Notes: generated by a model not told the origin, from the sequence alone. 64,000 bases of DNA from Shewanella cyperi (GCF_017354985.1 NZ_CP071501.1:2685501-2749500), one strand, 5' to 3'; shown: positions 54,598-63,992, numbered from the stretch's first letter. Numbers and translations: made by a program.

Positions 54598-55754
54598 GCC
54601 GTCGAATTTGCGTGGTTACCGCCACCCGGGCCGAATATGGTTTGCTTCGACCTTTACTGGATGAAATCCTGGCCGACAATGATCTGAGCTTACAACTGGT
54701 GGTGACCGGTACTCATCTGTCTCCCGAGTTCGGCTACACCATCAAGGATATAGTGGCCGATGGCTACCCCATAACCAAAAAAGTGGAAATGTTGCTCTCC
54801 TCTGACTCGGCTGTGGGCGTCAGCAAGAGCATGGGCCTGACCCAGATAGCCTTTGCCGATGTATTTGAAGAGCTTAGGCCGGAGATACTGCTTGTGCTTG
54901 GTGACAGATATGAACTGCTGCCCATAGTGCTGGCGGCCAATATTGCCCGCATTCCGGTAGCCCATCTAAACGGTGGCGAATTGACGGAAGGCGTCATGGA
55001 TGAAATATTTCGCCATGCCATCACCAAATTGTCACAGCTGCATTTCACCGCCATAGAAGACTATCGCCGCCGGGTGATCCAAATGGGCGAAGCGCCCGAG
55101 CGGGTATTTACCGTAGGCGAAGCCGGGCTGGATAATATCAGGCGCATGAATTTTATGGACAGGCCACAACTGGAGCAAAGCCTGGGACGGCCACTGCTCA
55201 GTCGCAATCTGATCATCACTTATCACCCTGATCAGCACGACAACCTAGCCGCCATTGAGGCTAACTTCCACCTGCTGCTCACGGCCCTGGATGAGCTCAA
55301 GGATACCCTGCTGATTTTTACCAAAGCGAACAGTGATATTGGAGGACGCCAAATCAATGCCATGATAGACGCCTATGTTGCCAAACATGAGGATAAAGCC
55401 CTTAGTTTCACCAGTCTTGGGCAACTGCGCTATCTGTCCCTGCTGAAATATGTGGACGCGGTAGTAGGCAACTCCTCCAGTGGTATAGTAGAAACCCCCT
55501 CCTTCGGTCTCCCGAGCATTAACCTTGGCACCAGACAACAGGGACGAATACGTGCTGCCAGTACGTTGGATGTCGCGTTCGATCCAAAGGAACTGCGCAC
55601 CGCTTTGGCCAAAGTGCTCAATGAGAACTTCCGCGCGACTCTTAAAGAAGTCAGTAATCCCTATGATCAAGGTGGAACTTCATGCAAAATTAAGCAGATT
55701 ATAAAGGAGTACCCACTGGAAACTCTTGCAGGAAAACGTTTCCATGACCTCTGA
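54594..55754 (+). CDS. legG: Hydrolysing UDP/GDP-sugar 2-epimerase LegG (NeuC family)
   Basis: The 386-residue protein has the NeuC/LegG features CVVTATRAEYGLLRPLL, LGDRYELLPIVLAANIARIP, HLNGGELTEG and GNSSSGIVETPSFGLPSINL. It removes the nucleotide and inverts C2 of the diacetylated sugar, giving the LegI substrate. It overlaps legI by four bases and the next gene by 11. LegG in place of PseG marks a legionaminic acid route. Confidence 0.92.
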   Translation: MSRRICVVTATRAEYGLLRPLLDEILADNDLSLQLVVTGTHLSPEFGYTIKDIVADGYPITKKVEMLLSSDSAVGVSKSMGLTQIAFADVFEELRPEILLVLGDRYELLPIVLAANIARIPVAHLNGGELTEGVMDEIFRHAITKLSQLHFTAIEDYRRRVIQMGEAPERVFTVGEAGLDNIRRMNFMDRPQLEQSLGRPLLSRNLIITYHPDQHDNLAAIEANFHLLLTALDELKDTLLIFTKANSDIGGRQINAMIDAYVAKHEDKALSFTSLGQLRYLSLLKYVDAVVGNSSSGIVETPSFGLPSINLGTRQQGRIRAASTLDVAFDPKELRTALAKVLNENFRATLKEVSNPYDQGGTSCKIKQIIKEYPLETLAGKRFHDL

Positions 55755-56748
55755 CCTTGAACAAATTGGTGGTGAAATGGCCTTTTCCCCCCAACGCTTC
55801 CAAGCTCTGACATTGAGTGGACGCTTCTCACTTCGCCTGATAATTCATAGTGCAGCACTGCAGGGGAAGAAGGTGTTGCTGCCCGAGTGCTTGTGCCAGG
55901 TAATAGTCTCTGAGTTAACCCGCTACAATATCAGTTTTGGTATTTATTCTCTTGGCGATACCTTAGAGCCTATTTGGCCGGAGAATTTCGCTCAATACGA
56001 AGTCATTTACCTTATCCAGTATTTTGGCATGGATTTTAGGAGCAGCTTGCCCGAAACGATGCCAAGGGATCTGATCGTCATCATTGACGATGTATTTTCG
56101 CCCCTGCCACGCCTGCCAGTCCTCATTAACCCCTGTTACAGTTTCAATAGTTTACGTAAAATTTCTCCCTTGGCGGATGGCAGCATACTTGTAGCAAACC
56201 GCCCGCTCATGTTGGATATTTTGGGACAGGCAAATGATGGGGGGTTTTCTGCCCAGAAATACTTAAATAAAGGCATAAAGCACGAGTTCCTCAGCGAAAC
56301 AGTTACCGGAGACAATGCATTGGCAATGGAGCGGCGTTTTTTGGAGGGATTTTCCAAGGCAGAGCAATTGCTTGACTACATAGAAGGCGTACCTTCAATA
56401 TCTTTGGAAAGCCAGTACCTGGCGCTAGAGTTCATGGCCAATCTGGAGCAGGAAAGACTTCACAGGAAGTTAAATTACCTCCGCCTACAGCAGCTATTAC
56501 CAGAGCTGGTATTACCTATGGACGTAGATTTCTTTTCCTTCGCTTTGCTGCGACTACCAGGGCAAAGAGATGAGCTCAGACAAATGTTGGCAACTGAGCG
56601 AATCTTTTTACCCGTGCATTGGCCTGAGCAGCCAGGTTTTAATTCTGACTGCACCCTATGGTTATCAGTTCCTTTGGACTCCCGTTATCACGGCGGACAC
56701 ATGTCCCGCATCGCTGACAAGATAACAGCTTTTTATCAGGTTATTTGA
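55744..56748 (+). CDS. Aminotransferase-fold (PLP type I-like) protein of unknown role
   Basis: I do not recognise this 334-residue protein as a named family member, but its layout resembles a fold-type I PLP enzyme. A small-domain start contains SGRFSLRLIIHSAALQGKKV and VLLPECLCQVIVSEL. Then comes IIDDVFSP, a candidate for the Asp that holds the PLP ring, and SFNSLRKISPLADGS, whose Lys would bind PLP. The ATG at 55744 follows AGGAAA and overlaps legG by 11 bases; a TTG start at 55726 is also open. As the last gene of the leg operon it may tailor the nonulosonic acid or its acyl group. Confidence 0.7.
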   Translation: MTSDLEQIGGEMAFSPQRFQALTLSGRFSLRLIIHSAALQGKKVLLPECLCQVIVSELTRYNISFGIYSLGDTLEPIWPENFAQYEVIYLIQYFGMDFRSSLPETMPRDLIVIIDDVFSPLPRLPVLINPCYSFNSLRKISPLADGSILVANRPLMLDILGQANDGGFSAQKYLNKGIKHEFLSETVTGDNALAMERRFLEGFSKAEQLLDYIEGVPSISLESQYLALEFMANLEQERLHRKLNYLRLQQLLPELVLPMDVDFFSFALLRLPGQRDELRQMLATERIFLPVHWPEQPGFNSDCTLWLSVPLDSRYHGGHMSRIADKITAFYQVI

Positions 56749-56776
56749 CAGTCACAATAACTTAGAGTCCAAAGGG

Positions 56777-59248
56777 TTACGCTACACTGTTTAACATCTG
56801 CCGGGCAGCCACATTTTCAGCGTCCATACTGAGTATATGTTCGCAGGCCATTCGCACTGCATCCATAGCCCCCAAATCCATGTAAAGCTTAGCCAGGGCC
56901 TGCCATACCATTAAATCCTTGGGATAAAAACCCAGATAACGGTTGTAACTTTCCACTGCGGCCATAGGATCCCCAGTGATAAACTGCAAATGGGCAAGTT
57001 TTGGCAAGAAGCGAGGAGAAAAGTCACACAATTCCGTCATTGCGGCCAGCGCCCGGGCAAACAGTTTTAGCCCCAAAGCCAACGATACTATTTGAGTTAA
57101 GGCTAGAGATCTGTGGGACTCCAAACTGGTCTGTTCAAACTCGATAAGAGCCTCGGACTTATTTCCCTGAATGACCTGAATATAGCCTGCCAATAAATGC
57201 GAAAGGGAGCGATGGTTCTCGTCCTGATTCGATTGCAGTCCAAGGGCATGGGCCAGCTTCTGCAGCGCGGCAAGGTTACGCTTAGCAAACAACTGAGCAA
57301 CCTTTGCATCTATGTTATCAATGCTGGTCTGCTTTATTATATTTTTCGCATGTTGAGTGTCATTGGCCTCTATTTGCTGAAGATATTCTTGTTGTAACAG
57401 GTGGAACTCAGACTGCAGATGAGCATTAAGCTTTTCGCTACCATGGCGCGCTATCCATAACGCAGCACGGCCGCATTGTTTATCCATACGCCACTGAGCA
57501 AAAAGCTTTTCGAACGACGGGCATGAATCATTCTCCATCACCCTGCTCTCGGTACGCAGTCGGGCGGCTCTAAGCAAAAGTTGCAATTTTTCTCCACTTT
57601 TAACGAAGGCTTCATAGTACAGACGGCCGCTTTCCTCCAAACGACTGTCGTCCCATTCATCGACATTCCCTGGGCTCATAAAAGACACAAAATAATTAAG
57701 CCCATAGATTTTGAGCAGCTTTGTCAGGTACTCGTAATCCTTGTCGAGCTTCTTCTGCAACTTGTCGAGCTGATTACTGGCTTTAGCTTGATTCCCCTTG
57801 GCATTGTATAAATCCTGGTTAATCTTGATTGCTTTTCTGGCCAGTGCAATGACATCCCCCAGATCCCTTTCCACCCGGATTAGCTCTGTAAGCACTGCCT
57901 TATCCTGCCGTAACTGCTCCTCTAAGGACAGGCTCTGGCAATAATCATGCATCCGCTCCAGTCCCTGGGTCACAGGCTTAAGCAACGTAACAGATTCAAG
58001 TGGACTGTAAGGAACCCCTCTAATCTTTGCTCCCTCTGGAGCCAAATTGATAAAACTGACGCCAGTTTCCGCTTCTTCCTCAATGGACTGTTCCAACCTC
58101 TCTCTGGCTGTTGCCAGTTGTAATGAGGTCTCAGCCATTTTCCCCTGATTGGTCTCCACCCAAATACCCTCAGCAGTAAGCAAGGGGCCCTGGGCCGCTT
58201 CTATGCTGCCCTTGGCATGGGTGAAACCATCACTGGAAAAACACATATCCGTCCCAGCCAACAAAATCTGTGAGAAGCCTGCTGCAATGGCAAAAGACAA
58301 TGCCGTATTGGTTACAGTGGGGCCTGCGGAGTTGAAATTAGTTACGTTGAGCTGGCTATGCCAAGGAAACCTTACTCCGAGATACATGCTGGGGCCATGC
58401 CATTGACCCAGCAACTTAGGTGCTACATGATAGGAATTAACAAACACCACTGAGGAAGGCCACAGCAACATTTCTTTGCTGACATCAAAACTATCATCAA
58501 ATGGATCGACAGATACCACCACATCAGGCACCAGTCCCACTTGTTGCAAACGCCGGGCGATACGAGATACCGCAATCACTACCAGATTTTCCCGATGAGT
58601 TTGCACCCAACCCAAGCAGTTATCCAAAGAAGGTCCGCCAGCGAGAATGACGCAACTACAATCTCGGAAAATACCTTCCAATCCTTGAGCTGGCAAGCGG
58701 TTTTCACATACATTCTGCATCTGGCGGATCACGAAATGCTCACTGCCCAAAGTCACCTTATTGTAAAATGAAAGACGCTCCATAGTTGCGTGACTGTCAT
58801 ACTTGAGCTTATGGTAGGCTGGAAAATGTTCGAAACGAGCTCCGAGTGACTCAAAGAATTTCAGTTTATTCTTGTAGATAAACTTCATCAGCTGGAAATC
58901 ATCCAGCCTTTCTTGCCACTCATCTGCGCTGAATATCACTACTTTAGGATCTGTCGAAGTATCCACCTTGGCACGGATAACATCCACTAACTCGGGCAAT
59001 TCGATGAAGAAGAATACAGAATCATCTTTCTTACGGTGTTTGAGCACATAATCCACCAGTAGCCCAGAATCTGTTCCTATTATGACGTTGAAACAATCCT
59101 CATCCCACAACTCTTGCTCAAAATGCCCCTTAAACACGGACGCCGAATCATAGCGATCAAAAGCAATCTGATTCACTTCAAACAGATAACTTTCACCATA
59201 AATATTGGTGCAAAATTCCAACTGCGCCTCTTGCGTTGCTTGCTGCAT
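56777..59248 (-). CDS. Motility accessory factor, Maf/DUF115 family, long form (flagellin glycosyltransferase candidate)
   Basis: The 823-residue protein has an N-terminal Maf_N-like domain (residues 1-190), a DUF115 core (about 190-400) with CVILAGGPSLDNCLGWVQ, VSRIARRLQQVGLVPDVVVS and FSQILLAGTDMCFSSDGFTHAKG-type strings, a coiled middle and a C-terminal TPR-like part (AAVESYNRYLGFYPKDLMVW). It is the full-length Maf transferase type, expected to place CMP-legionaminic acid on flagellin in the cytoplasm. It is third in the ptmE-legF-maf operon and converges with the leg operon. Confidence 0.88.
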   Translation of the reverse strand: MQQATQEAQLEFCTNIYGESYLFEVNQIAFDRYDSASVFKGHFEQELWDEDCFNVIIGTDSGLLVDYVLKHRKKDDSVFFFIELPELVDVIRAKVDTSTDPKVVIFSADEWQERLDDFQLMKFIYKNKLKFFESLGARFEHFPAYHKLKYDSHATMERLSFYNKVTLGSEHFVIRQMQNVCENRLPAQGLEGIFRDCSCVILAGGPSLDNCLGWVQTHRENLVVIAVSRIARRLQQVGLVPDVVVSVDPFDDSFDVSKEMLLWPSSVVFVNSYHVAPKLLGQWHGPSMYLGVRFPWHSQLNVTNFNSAGPTVTNTALSFAIAAGFSQILLAGTDMCFSSDGFTHAKGSIEAAQGPLLTAEGIWVETNQGKMAETSLQLATARERLEQSIEEEAETGVSFINLAPEGAKIRGVPYSPLESVTLLKPVTQGLERMHDYCQSLSLEEQLRQDKAVLTELIRVERDLGDVIALARKAIKINQDLYNAKGNQAKASNQLDKLQKKLDKDYEYLTKLLKIYGLNYFVSFMSPGNVDEWDDSRLEESGRLYYEAFVKSGEKLQLLLRAARLRTESRVMENDSCPSFEKLFAQWRMDKQCGRAALWIARHGSEKLNAHLQSEFHLLQQEYLQQIEANDTQHAKNIIKQTSIDNIDAKVAQLFAKRNLAALQKLAHALGLQSNQDENHRSLSHLLAGYIQVIQGNKSEALIEFEQTSLESHRSLALTQIVSLALGLKLFARALAAMTELCDFSPRFLPKLAHLQFITGDPMAAVESYNRYLGFYPKDLMVWQALAKLYMDLGAMDAVRMACEHILSMDAENVAARQMLNSVA

Positions 59249-59292
59249 TAATTATTTGTCCTTCTGTCTCAATAACAGTGTCAAGGCAGTGT

Positions 59293-59994
59293 TTATCCTT
59301 TGGCAACTATAAGTTGGGCCAGTTGAAAATCCATCCAGGTATCTATGTCTACCGAGTTTTCCTGGTGCATTGGAAAGCCGTACACGTCTGGCTCCAGAAA
59401 CAACTGCTGCCGTTCACGCAACGACTTGATGTCATATAGATAGATAGCACCATTGAAACGATAGTACTGAGGCAAATCCTGGCTTCGCAAACCTGCGATC
59501 TCCGGACGAAGAAAACCTTCAAGGGAGCCTGACTCCGGTAAGGTGTTTGCCCATAATGGTGGATGTTCACAGGGGCTTATGGAAACTACCCCTTTGGCTT
59601 GTTTTTCAATAAACAGCTCAATCGCACCTTCAATGTCAGCCACTCCACGCAGGGGCGAAGTGGGCTGCAATAACAAAAGACAATCGTAATATTCGCCATC
59701 TGTTGCTAATGAGTCTATTGCATGCAATATCACCTCCATTGAGGAAGTGGTATCTCCAGAGAGTCTCTCTGGACGCATAAAAGGTACTTTTGCCCCATGA
59801 TTCAATGCTACTTGGGCTATTGACTCGCTATCGGTACTGACCACCACGTCATCCACATTTTGTGAGCCGAGCGCCGCATCTATGGTCCATGCCAACAGCG
59901 GCTTCTCTCCCAAAGGTAGGATATTCTTATTCGGTAAACGCTTACTTCCGCCCCTCGCGGGGATAAGCGCCAAGATCCGAGGTTTATTTGTCAT
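59293..59994 (-). CDS. legF: CMP-legionaminic acid synthetase LegF (NeuA family)
   Basis: The 233-residue protein has the cytidylyltransferase signature ILALIPARGGSKRLPNKN near the start, VVSTDSESIAQVA and LLLQPTSPLRGVADIEGAIE. It activates the nonulosonic acid with CTP, giving the donor for Maf. The ATG at 59994 lies two bases after the ptmE stop; an in-frame TTG two codons earlier is ignored. PseF would be the alternative, but LegB/C/I/G nearby favour LegF. Confidence 0.9.
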   Translation of the reverse strand: MTNKPRILALIPARGGSKRLPNKNILPLGEKPLLAWTIDAALGSQNVDDVVVSTDSESIAQVALNHGAKVPFMRPERLSGDTTSSMEVILHAIDSLATDGEYYDCLLLLQPTSPLRGVADIEGAIELFIEKQAKGVVSISPCEHPPLWANTLPESGSLEGFLRPEIAGLRSQDLPQYYRFNGAIYLYDIKSLRERQQLFLEPDVYGFPMHQENSVDIDTWMDFQLAQLIVAKG

Positions 59995-59996
59995 GC

Positions 59997-61049
59997 TCAA
60001 ATCCCCAACCTGACTATATCTGCCTGGGCACGGTCGAAATCATCCAAGCGCCCTATATCAAGCCAGTATTCGTGTATGGGGAACATGAGTACATCTTGCT
60101 CTTTAGCCAATGCCTGTTCCAACAAAGTCGGCATATCTATGCGGGTGCCAGGCAGCACTGTCTCAACCAACGCCGGGGACAATACATAAATACCGGCATT
60201 TACGAAGAAGCGCTGTATTGGCTTTTCTTCCATGGACAGTATCTTGTGACCTTTGCCATTAATGACACCAAATGGCACTTGATACTCATACTCACGTACA
60301 CACATGGTGGCGGTAGCGTTGCTTTCATTGTGAAAGGCCAGTAGACGCTCAAAATCGACGTTGGTCAGTATGTCACCGTTCATCATGATAAGCGGTAGCT
60401 TAGGTAAATCCTCAGGAAGAAGTCCCAAGGCACCTGCCGTGCCTAGAGGCGAGTCTTCTTGTACATATTCAATCTTAACGTTCCAGCGACTACCATCACC
60501 AAAATAATTTTTTATCAATTCCGGTTTATAAAAAACTGAGATATAAAAATTAGTAAATCCAGCTCGAATGAAACTGAGGAGAATTGTTTCAAGTATCGGT
60601 CTGCCCCCAACGCTCAACATCGGCTTGGGATAGTTGTCGGTCAAAGGTCTGAGTCGTGTGCCAAATCCCCCCGCCATCAGGAAAACGGGATTGTCATAAT
60701 GGTTATGTTCCGTTACTGATTTGAGGGTGCGCAAATCCACTACTACCTTGTCTCGCAACAGTGGAACAGAGCCTATACTTCTTGACTCCATTAGGGCCGC
60801 CAGCGCCTTTTTCGATGTACCCCAAGATGCTGTTACCGGGTTTCGGAACATGATTTCACTGACGGGGGAAGTTAATGGTACATTTCGTAATAGTCCACGA
60901 CGTATATCACCGTCTGTAATAGTGCCGAGCAGATGCTTGCTCTCATCGACTACCAGCACCAATCGGAAGACCTCATTGTTGAGTATTTCAATGGCCTCAA
61001 GAATGGTCTGTTGCGGCGAAATCAAAGATCTTTCCCAACTGTTGTCCAT
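59997..61049 (-). CDS. ptmE: CBS-domain sugar-1-phosphate nucleotidyltransferase (PtmE type)
   Basis: The 350-residue protein has two N-terminal CBS domains (about residues 8-60 and 65-115) and a nucleotidyltransferase domain with MAGGFGTRLRPLTDNYPKPM (residues 125-144), IMMNGDILTNVDF and HEYWLDIGRLDDFDRAQ. In Campylobacter PtmE makes GDP-glucosamine from GlcN-1-phosphate at the entrance to legionaminic acid synthesis. The CBS pair suggests allosteric control. It heads the minus operon and has a sigma-54-like site upstream. Confidence 0.85.
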   Translation of the reverse strand: MDNSWERSLISPQQTILEAIEILNNEVFRLVLVVDESKHLLGTITDGDIRRGLLRNVPLTSPVSEIMFRNPVTASWGTSKKALAALMESRSIGSVPLLRDKVVVDLRTLKSVTEHNHYDNPVFLMAGGFGTRLRPLTDNYPKPMLSVGGRPILETILLSFIRAGFTNFYISVFYKPELIKNYFGDGSRWNVKIEYVQEDSPLGTAGALGLLPEDLPKLPLIMMNGDILTNVDFERLLAFHNESNATATMCVREYEYQVPFGVINGKGHKILSMEEKPIQRFFVNAGIYVLSPALVETVLPGTRIDMPTLLEQALAKEQDVLMFPIHEYWLDIGRLDDFDRAQADIVRLGI

Positions 61050-61129
61050 GTAAACTCCTCGTAGAGGTATCCAATCCAGCGCAAACCAGGAATACTAAAT
61101 TTTGACGCTATTCATAAAGTTAAAATTTA

Positions 61130-61144
61130 GCAAATTTCGCGCCA
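61130..61144 (-). promoter_or_regulatory. Sigma-54-type promoter before ptmE
   Basis: The minus strand reads TGGCGCGAAATTTGC. It differs from TGGCAC-N5-TTGC by one base (G for A at the fifth position), with GG and GC exactly 12 bases apart. The predicted start is about 70 bases before the ptmE ATG. Confidence 0.75.
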
Positions 61145-61273
61145 GCTTACATTAAGTACGACCAAAGATGAGCGCAAAGCCAGCTAAAGTAATTCCCCAA
61201 AGATGCGAGGTCAGATAAAAAATGGTATTTTCTCATTTCACTTTCAAGCATTACACGTACCAAGGTCTAATTT

Positions 61274-61759
61274 TTGAATACGACGCACAGTTATATTCCG
61301 CTCGACCAATACCGCCGCAAATGGATCTTCAATCACAAGGATCTGCCCGTCAGCGATGAAGACAAGGCCAGGATCCGTCCCCTGGATGACAAGAGCGCCA
61401 TGGTGGTGTGGAAGGAGCTGGTCAGCAATCAAAGCAGCCATGCTGAACAATTTGGCAAGGGTGATTGGCAGACACGGGCCAAGACCTGGGTCAAAACCGA
61501 TTTCTGGCAGTCTGCCTGGGATTCGGAAGCCGCCGAATTGCCAGCAATGCTGGCGGAGTTTATCCATTGGCCGGACGATACCCGGGTGTATTTCTGTTAT
61601 GAAAAATATCAGGTAATAGAGACCTGCTGGGACGTATACCGCCGCAACTGGAAATGCTTCCTGTTTTTCGATGATGGTCCCCTGCTGCTGAGTGACAGCG
61701 CCAAACAGGCGGTGTGGTTCGAGCAATCGGGCAAGTATCATCTGGGCACCCGCCCCTGA
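61274..61759 (+). CDS. DUF2947 family protein (TTG start)
   Basis: The 161-residue protein fits DUF2947, a small family found mostly in Shewanella and relatives: YIPLDQYRRKWIFNHKDLPV near the start, then MVVWKELVSN and FCYEKYQVIETCWDVYRRNW. No function is known and no signal peptide or membrane segment is seen. A TTG start at 61274 with AAGG nine bases upstream is the only reasonable start, as the next ATG is about 42 codons in and would lose the conserved N-terminus. Confidence 0.82.
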   Translation: MNTTHSYIPLDQYRRKWIFNHKDLPVSDEDKARIRPLDDKSAMVVWKELVSNQSSHAEQFGKGDWQTRAKTWVKTDFWQSAWDSEAAELPAMLAEFIHWPDDTRVYFCYEKYQVIETCWDVYRRNWKCFLFFDDGPLLLSDSAKQAVWFEQSGKYHLGTRP

Positions 61760-61795
61760 ATCCGGCTTGAACCTGAGCCACCGAAAGGACATTTC

Positions 61796-62368
61796 ATGAA
61801 ATTTTGCTTTGCCATACTCTTGGCTCTGGGGCTGTGCGCGTCGCTGCCGACCCAGGCCACCACAACCCCTTACGAGATAGGCGGGATCTCAATTCCGACC
61901 GAACTGACCCAACAGGGCATCCCATTGCAACTTAACGGCGCCGGCGTGCGCAGCAAGTTCTTTATGGATCTTTATGTGGGCGGCCTTTACCTGCCAAACA
62001 AGGCCGATACCGCCGCCAATGCCTTACAGCAACCGGTTGCGGCTGTGAGTTTGCACATTATTTCCGGCCTTATCACCGCCGACAAAATGCGCGCCGCCAT
62101 CAGCGAAGGATTCAATGAGGCAACCGCTGGCAACACAGAGGCGATCCAGGCCGATATCAGCCGCTTTATGGGCTTGTTTGAGGAAGAAATAAAGGAAGGG
62201 GATCAGTTTCTGCTTTATACCAGTAAGGAAACCGGGGTCAGTGCCTATAGAAACGGCCAGCTGCAGGACACCATCGCCGGAGAGGCCTTTCGCCAGGCCT
62301 TGCTGAACATTTGGCTGGGTGACGCACCGGCCCAAGGCAGCCTTAAAAAGGCCATGCTGGGACGCTGA
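61796..62368 (+). CDS. Chalcone isomerase-like periplasmic protein
   Basis: The 190-residue protein has a signal peptide (about residues 1-21, ending PTQA) and a chalcone-isomerase-like domain: LNGAGVRSKFFMDLYVGGLY, ADKMRAAISEGFNEAT and FRQALLNIWLGDAPAQGSLK. Bacterial members lack a proven isomerase role and are usually of unknown function, some linked to lipid or envelope. It follows the DUF2947 gene by 36 bases and may be co-transcribed with it. Confidence 0.88.
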   Translation: MKFCFAILLALGLCASLPTQATTTPYEIGGISIPTELTQQGIPLQLNGAGVRSKFFMDLYVGGLYLPNKADTAANALQQPVAAVSLHIISGLITADKMRAAISEGFNEATAGNTEAIQADISRFMGLFEEEIKEGDQFLLYTSKETGVSAYRNGQLQDTIAGEAFRQALLNIWLGDAPAQGSLKKAMLGR

Positions 62369-62374
62369 CACTCA

Positions 62375-62403
62375 AGCACCATGCCCATCGCGGCCATGGT
62401 GCT
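62375..62403. terminator. Hairpin between convergent genes
   Basis: A nine-base stem (AGCACCATG / CATGGTGCT) lies between the chalcone-isomerase-like gene and the outer-membrane barrel gene. It lacks a T-run on either strand, so terminator strength is doubtful. Confidence 0.45.
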
Positions 62404-62455
62404 AAATAGATTGAACGGATGTTGGCAGCGATAGCGGCTCAGCCGCGTTAGGGTG

Positions 62456-63346
62456 TTAGAAGCGATAGCCCAGATGCAAGGCGCCCGCCGGATAACTGTC
62501 CAGTTCCCTGACCCTGTTGGGCTCACTCAACTCCAATTCGGGGTTAATAAAATACCCCAGATAGGCATTGAGATTGAAACCCATACCCAGTTGCCAACCC
62601 AGGCGGACAAAGCTGCTGGTTTCTGTCAGTTCCAAGGTCTGTTCATTGGCCCCCACCAAAAAGCGTTCGGTACGGTAGGCTGCCCCCAGGCCCAATTCCA
62701 GCCCGGGTGACATGCGGTAGCTGAATTCAATCCCCGCCGGACCGCTGAATCCCGTCTGGAATGGGTTGGCCACCCGCCATTTATCACTTAATTGCCAATT
62801 GATAACCAGATAAGGGATGGTTCTCACCTCGTTGATATCATTGAGATAAGCAATACCAAAACCCAGGATGTTACCGGAATCAAATCTGTGTACTGCGGCG
62901 CCGACAACTCCGTAGCTGGCCGCATCAGCCGCAGATACCTCATCGCTGTAGGCGTATTGCAGTTGCGGAGTCAGCATCACACTCCAGTGGCGATTGAGGT
63001 TATAAGTCAGACTGATAGCCGCACCATAGCGTGTGGCTGAATCGAATTGGGCGGCAGTCAATGCGGGGTCTGTGGCAACACTGTCCGCCGCTCCGGAAAA
63101 ATCCCAGTCCAGTTTATCGGCCCCCAGGCGCAGTCCCAGCCCCCAAGTGTCGTCCAGTTGCCAATTGGCCCTGGCTCCCAGGAGATAGCTTTGGCGACCA
63201 AGCTCGCCACCGCCCTGCAGATCCGCATCGGCCGTATCTATGGCGGTCAAACTCAGGCTATAACTGTCGCCCCGACCTTCCCCGGCCAACACCCAGTGAC
63301 TGGCAGACAGACACCCGAGTGCCAGCAATGCTGCGAACTTTTTCAT
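62456..63346 (-). CDS. Outer-membrane beta-barrel protein (DUF6268-like)
   Basis: The 296-residue protein has a signal peptide (about residues 1-21, ending WVLA) and alternating-residue strands over its whole length, ending with the C-terminal GALHLGYRF, whose final Phe fits an outer-membrane barrel. Strings such as YGAAISLTYNLNRHWSVMLT and KWRVANPFQTGFSGPAGIEF resemble DUF6268-type barrels. The ligand is unknown. It follows the tetR gene by 46 bases in the same direction, suggesting local control. Confidence 0.8.
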   Translation of the reverse strand: MKKFAALLALGCLSASHWVLAGEGRGDSYSLSLTAIDTADADLQGGGELGRQSYLLGARANWQLDDTWGLGLRLGADKLDWDFSGAADSVATDPALTAAQFDSATRYGAAISLTYNLNRHWSVMLTPQLQYAYSDEVSAADAASYGVVGAAVHRFDSGNILGFGIAYLNDINEVRTIPYLVINWQLSDKWRVANPFQTGFSGPAGIEFSYRMSPGLELGLGAAYRTERFLVGANEQTLELTETSSFVRLGWQLGMGFNLNAYLGYFINPELELSEPNRVRELDSYPAGALHLGYRF

Positions 63347-63392
63347 CCAATGTCCTTAATGCCATCATCAAAAGCGCAAGTATAACCACAGC

Positions 63393-63992
63393 TTAATCCA
63401 GGCGGTGGGCCCGGAGAAACAACTCAGCACTCTGAATGCAATACTGCCTGTGCTCCTGTTCAAGCTCCCCGGTATCCAGCCCCAGCTCCTTTCTGAGCCG
63501 CAGTTCGCCGAACAACATTAAACAGAAACGGATGGCTGCCTGGCGCTTGTTGCCAAAGCTATAACGTCCATGGGTCTCAACCCGGGTAAAAAATTCCACC
63601 AGCAGGCCCAACATGTGCTCCGGGCCGGCATCAAAATACAACTGTGCCGTGTCGGGATGGCTTTCTACCTGAGAAACACAGGCACGATAGACAGTGATGG
63701 CGTCGTCGCTGACTATCAGTTCCCCAAAATGAACCGCAAACAGGGTCAGGGCCTTTTCCGGCTGCGCCGCATCGGCAAGCAACACATCCGTCAGCTGATA
63801 CACCACACATTTGGATTCAATGGAAGCCACAAAAAGATCATCTTTACTGCCAAAATGAGCATAGACGGTTTGCTTGGATACACCGGCTTTTTTGGCCACC
63901 TCGTCCATGCTGGTGTTGGGAAATCCCTGGCCGCAAAACAAGGCTATCGCCGCCTCAAGGATCTGGGCGCGCTTCTGTTCGCTGCGACTCAT
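63393..63992 (-). CDS. TetR family transcriptional regulator
   Basis: The 199-residue protein has an N-terminal TetR helix-turn-helix (residues 8-55): RAQILEAAIALFCGQGFPNT, MDEVAKKAGVSKQTVYAHFG, SKDDLFVASIE. The rest is a helical ligand domain with PF14246-like features (FELRL/RKELG near 170). Targets are unknown; the barrel gene just downstream is the nearest candidate. The gene is complete, ending eight bases before the window edge. Confidence 0.9.
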   Translation of the reverse strand: MSRSEQKRAQILEAAIALFCGQGFPNTSMDEVAKKAGVSKQTVYAHFGSKDDLFVASIESKCVVYQLTDVLLADAAQPEKALTLFAVHFGELIVSDDAITVYRACVSQVESHPDTAQLYFDAGPEHMLGLLVEFFTRVETHGRYSFGNKRQAAIRFCLMLFGELRLRKELGLDTGELEQEHRQYCIQSAELFLRAHRLD

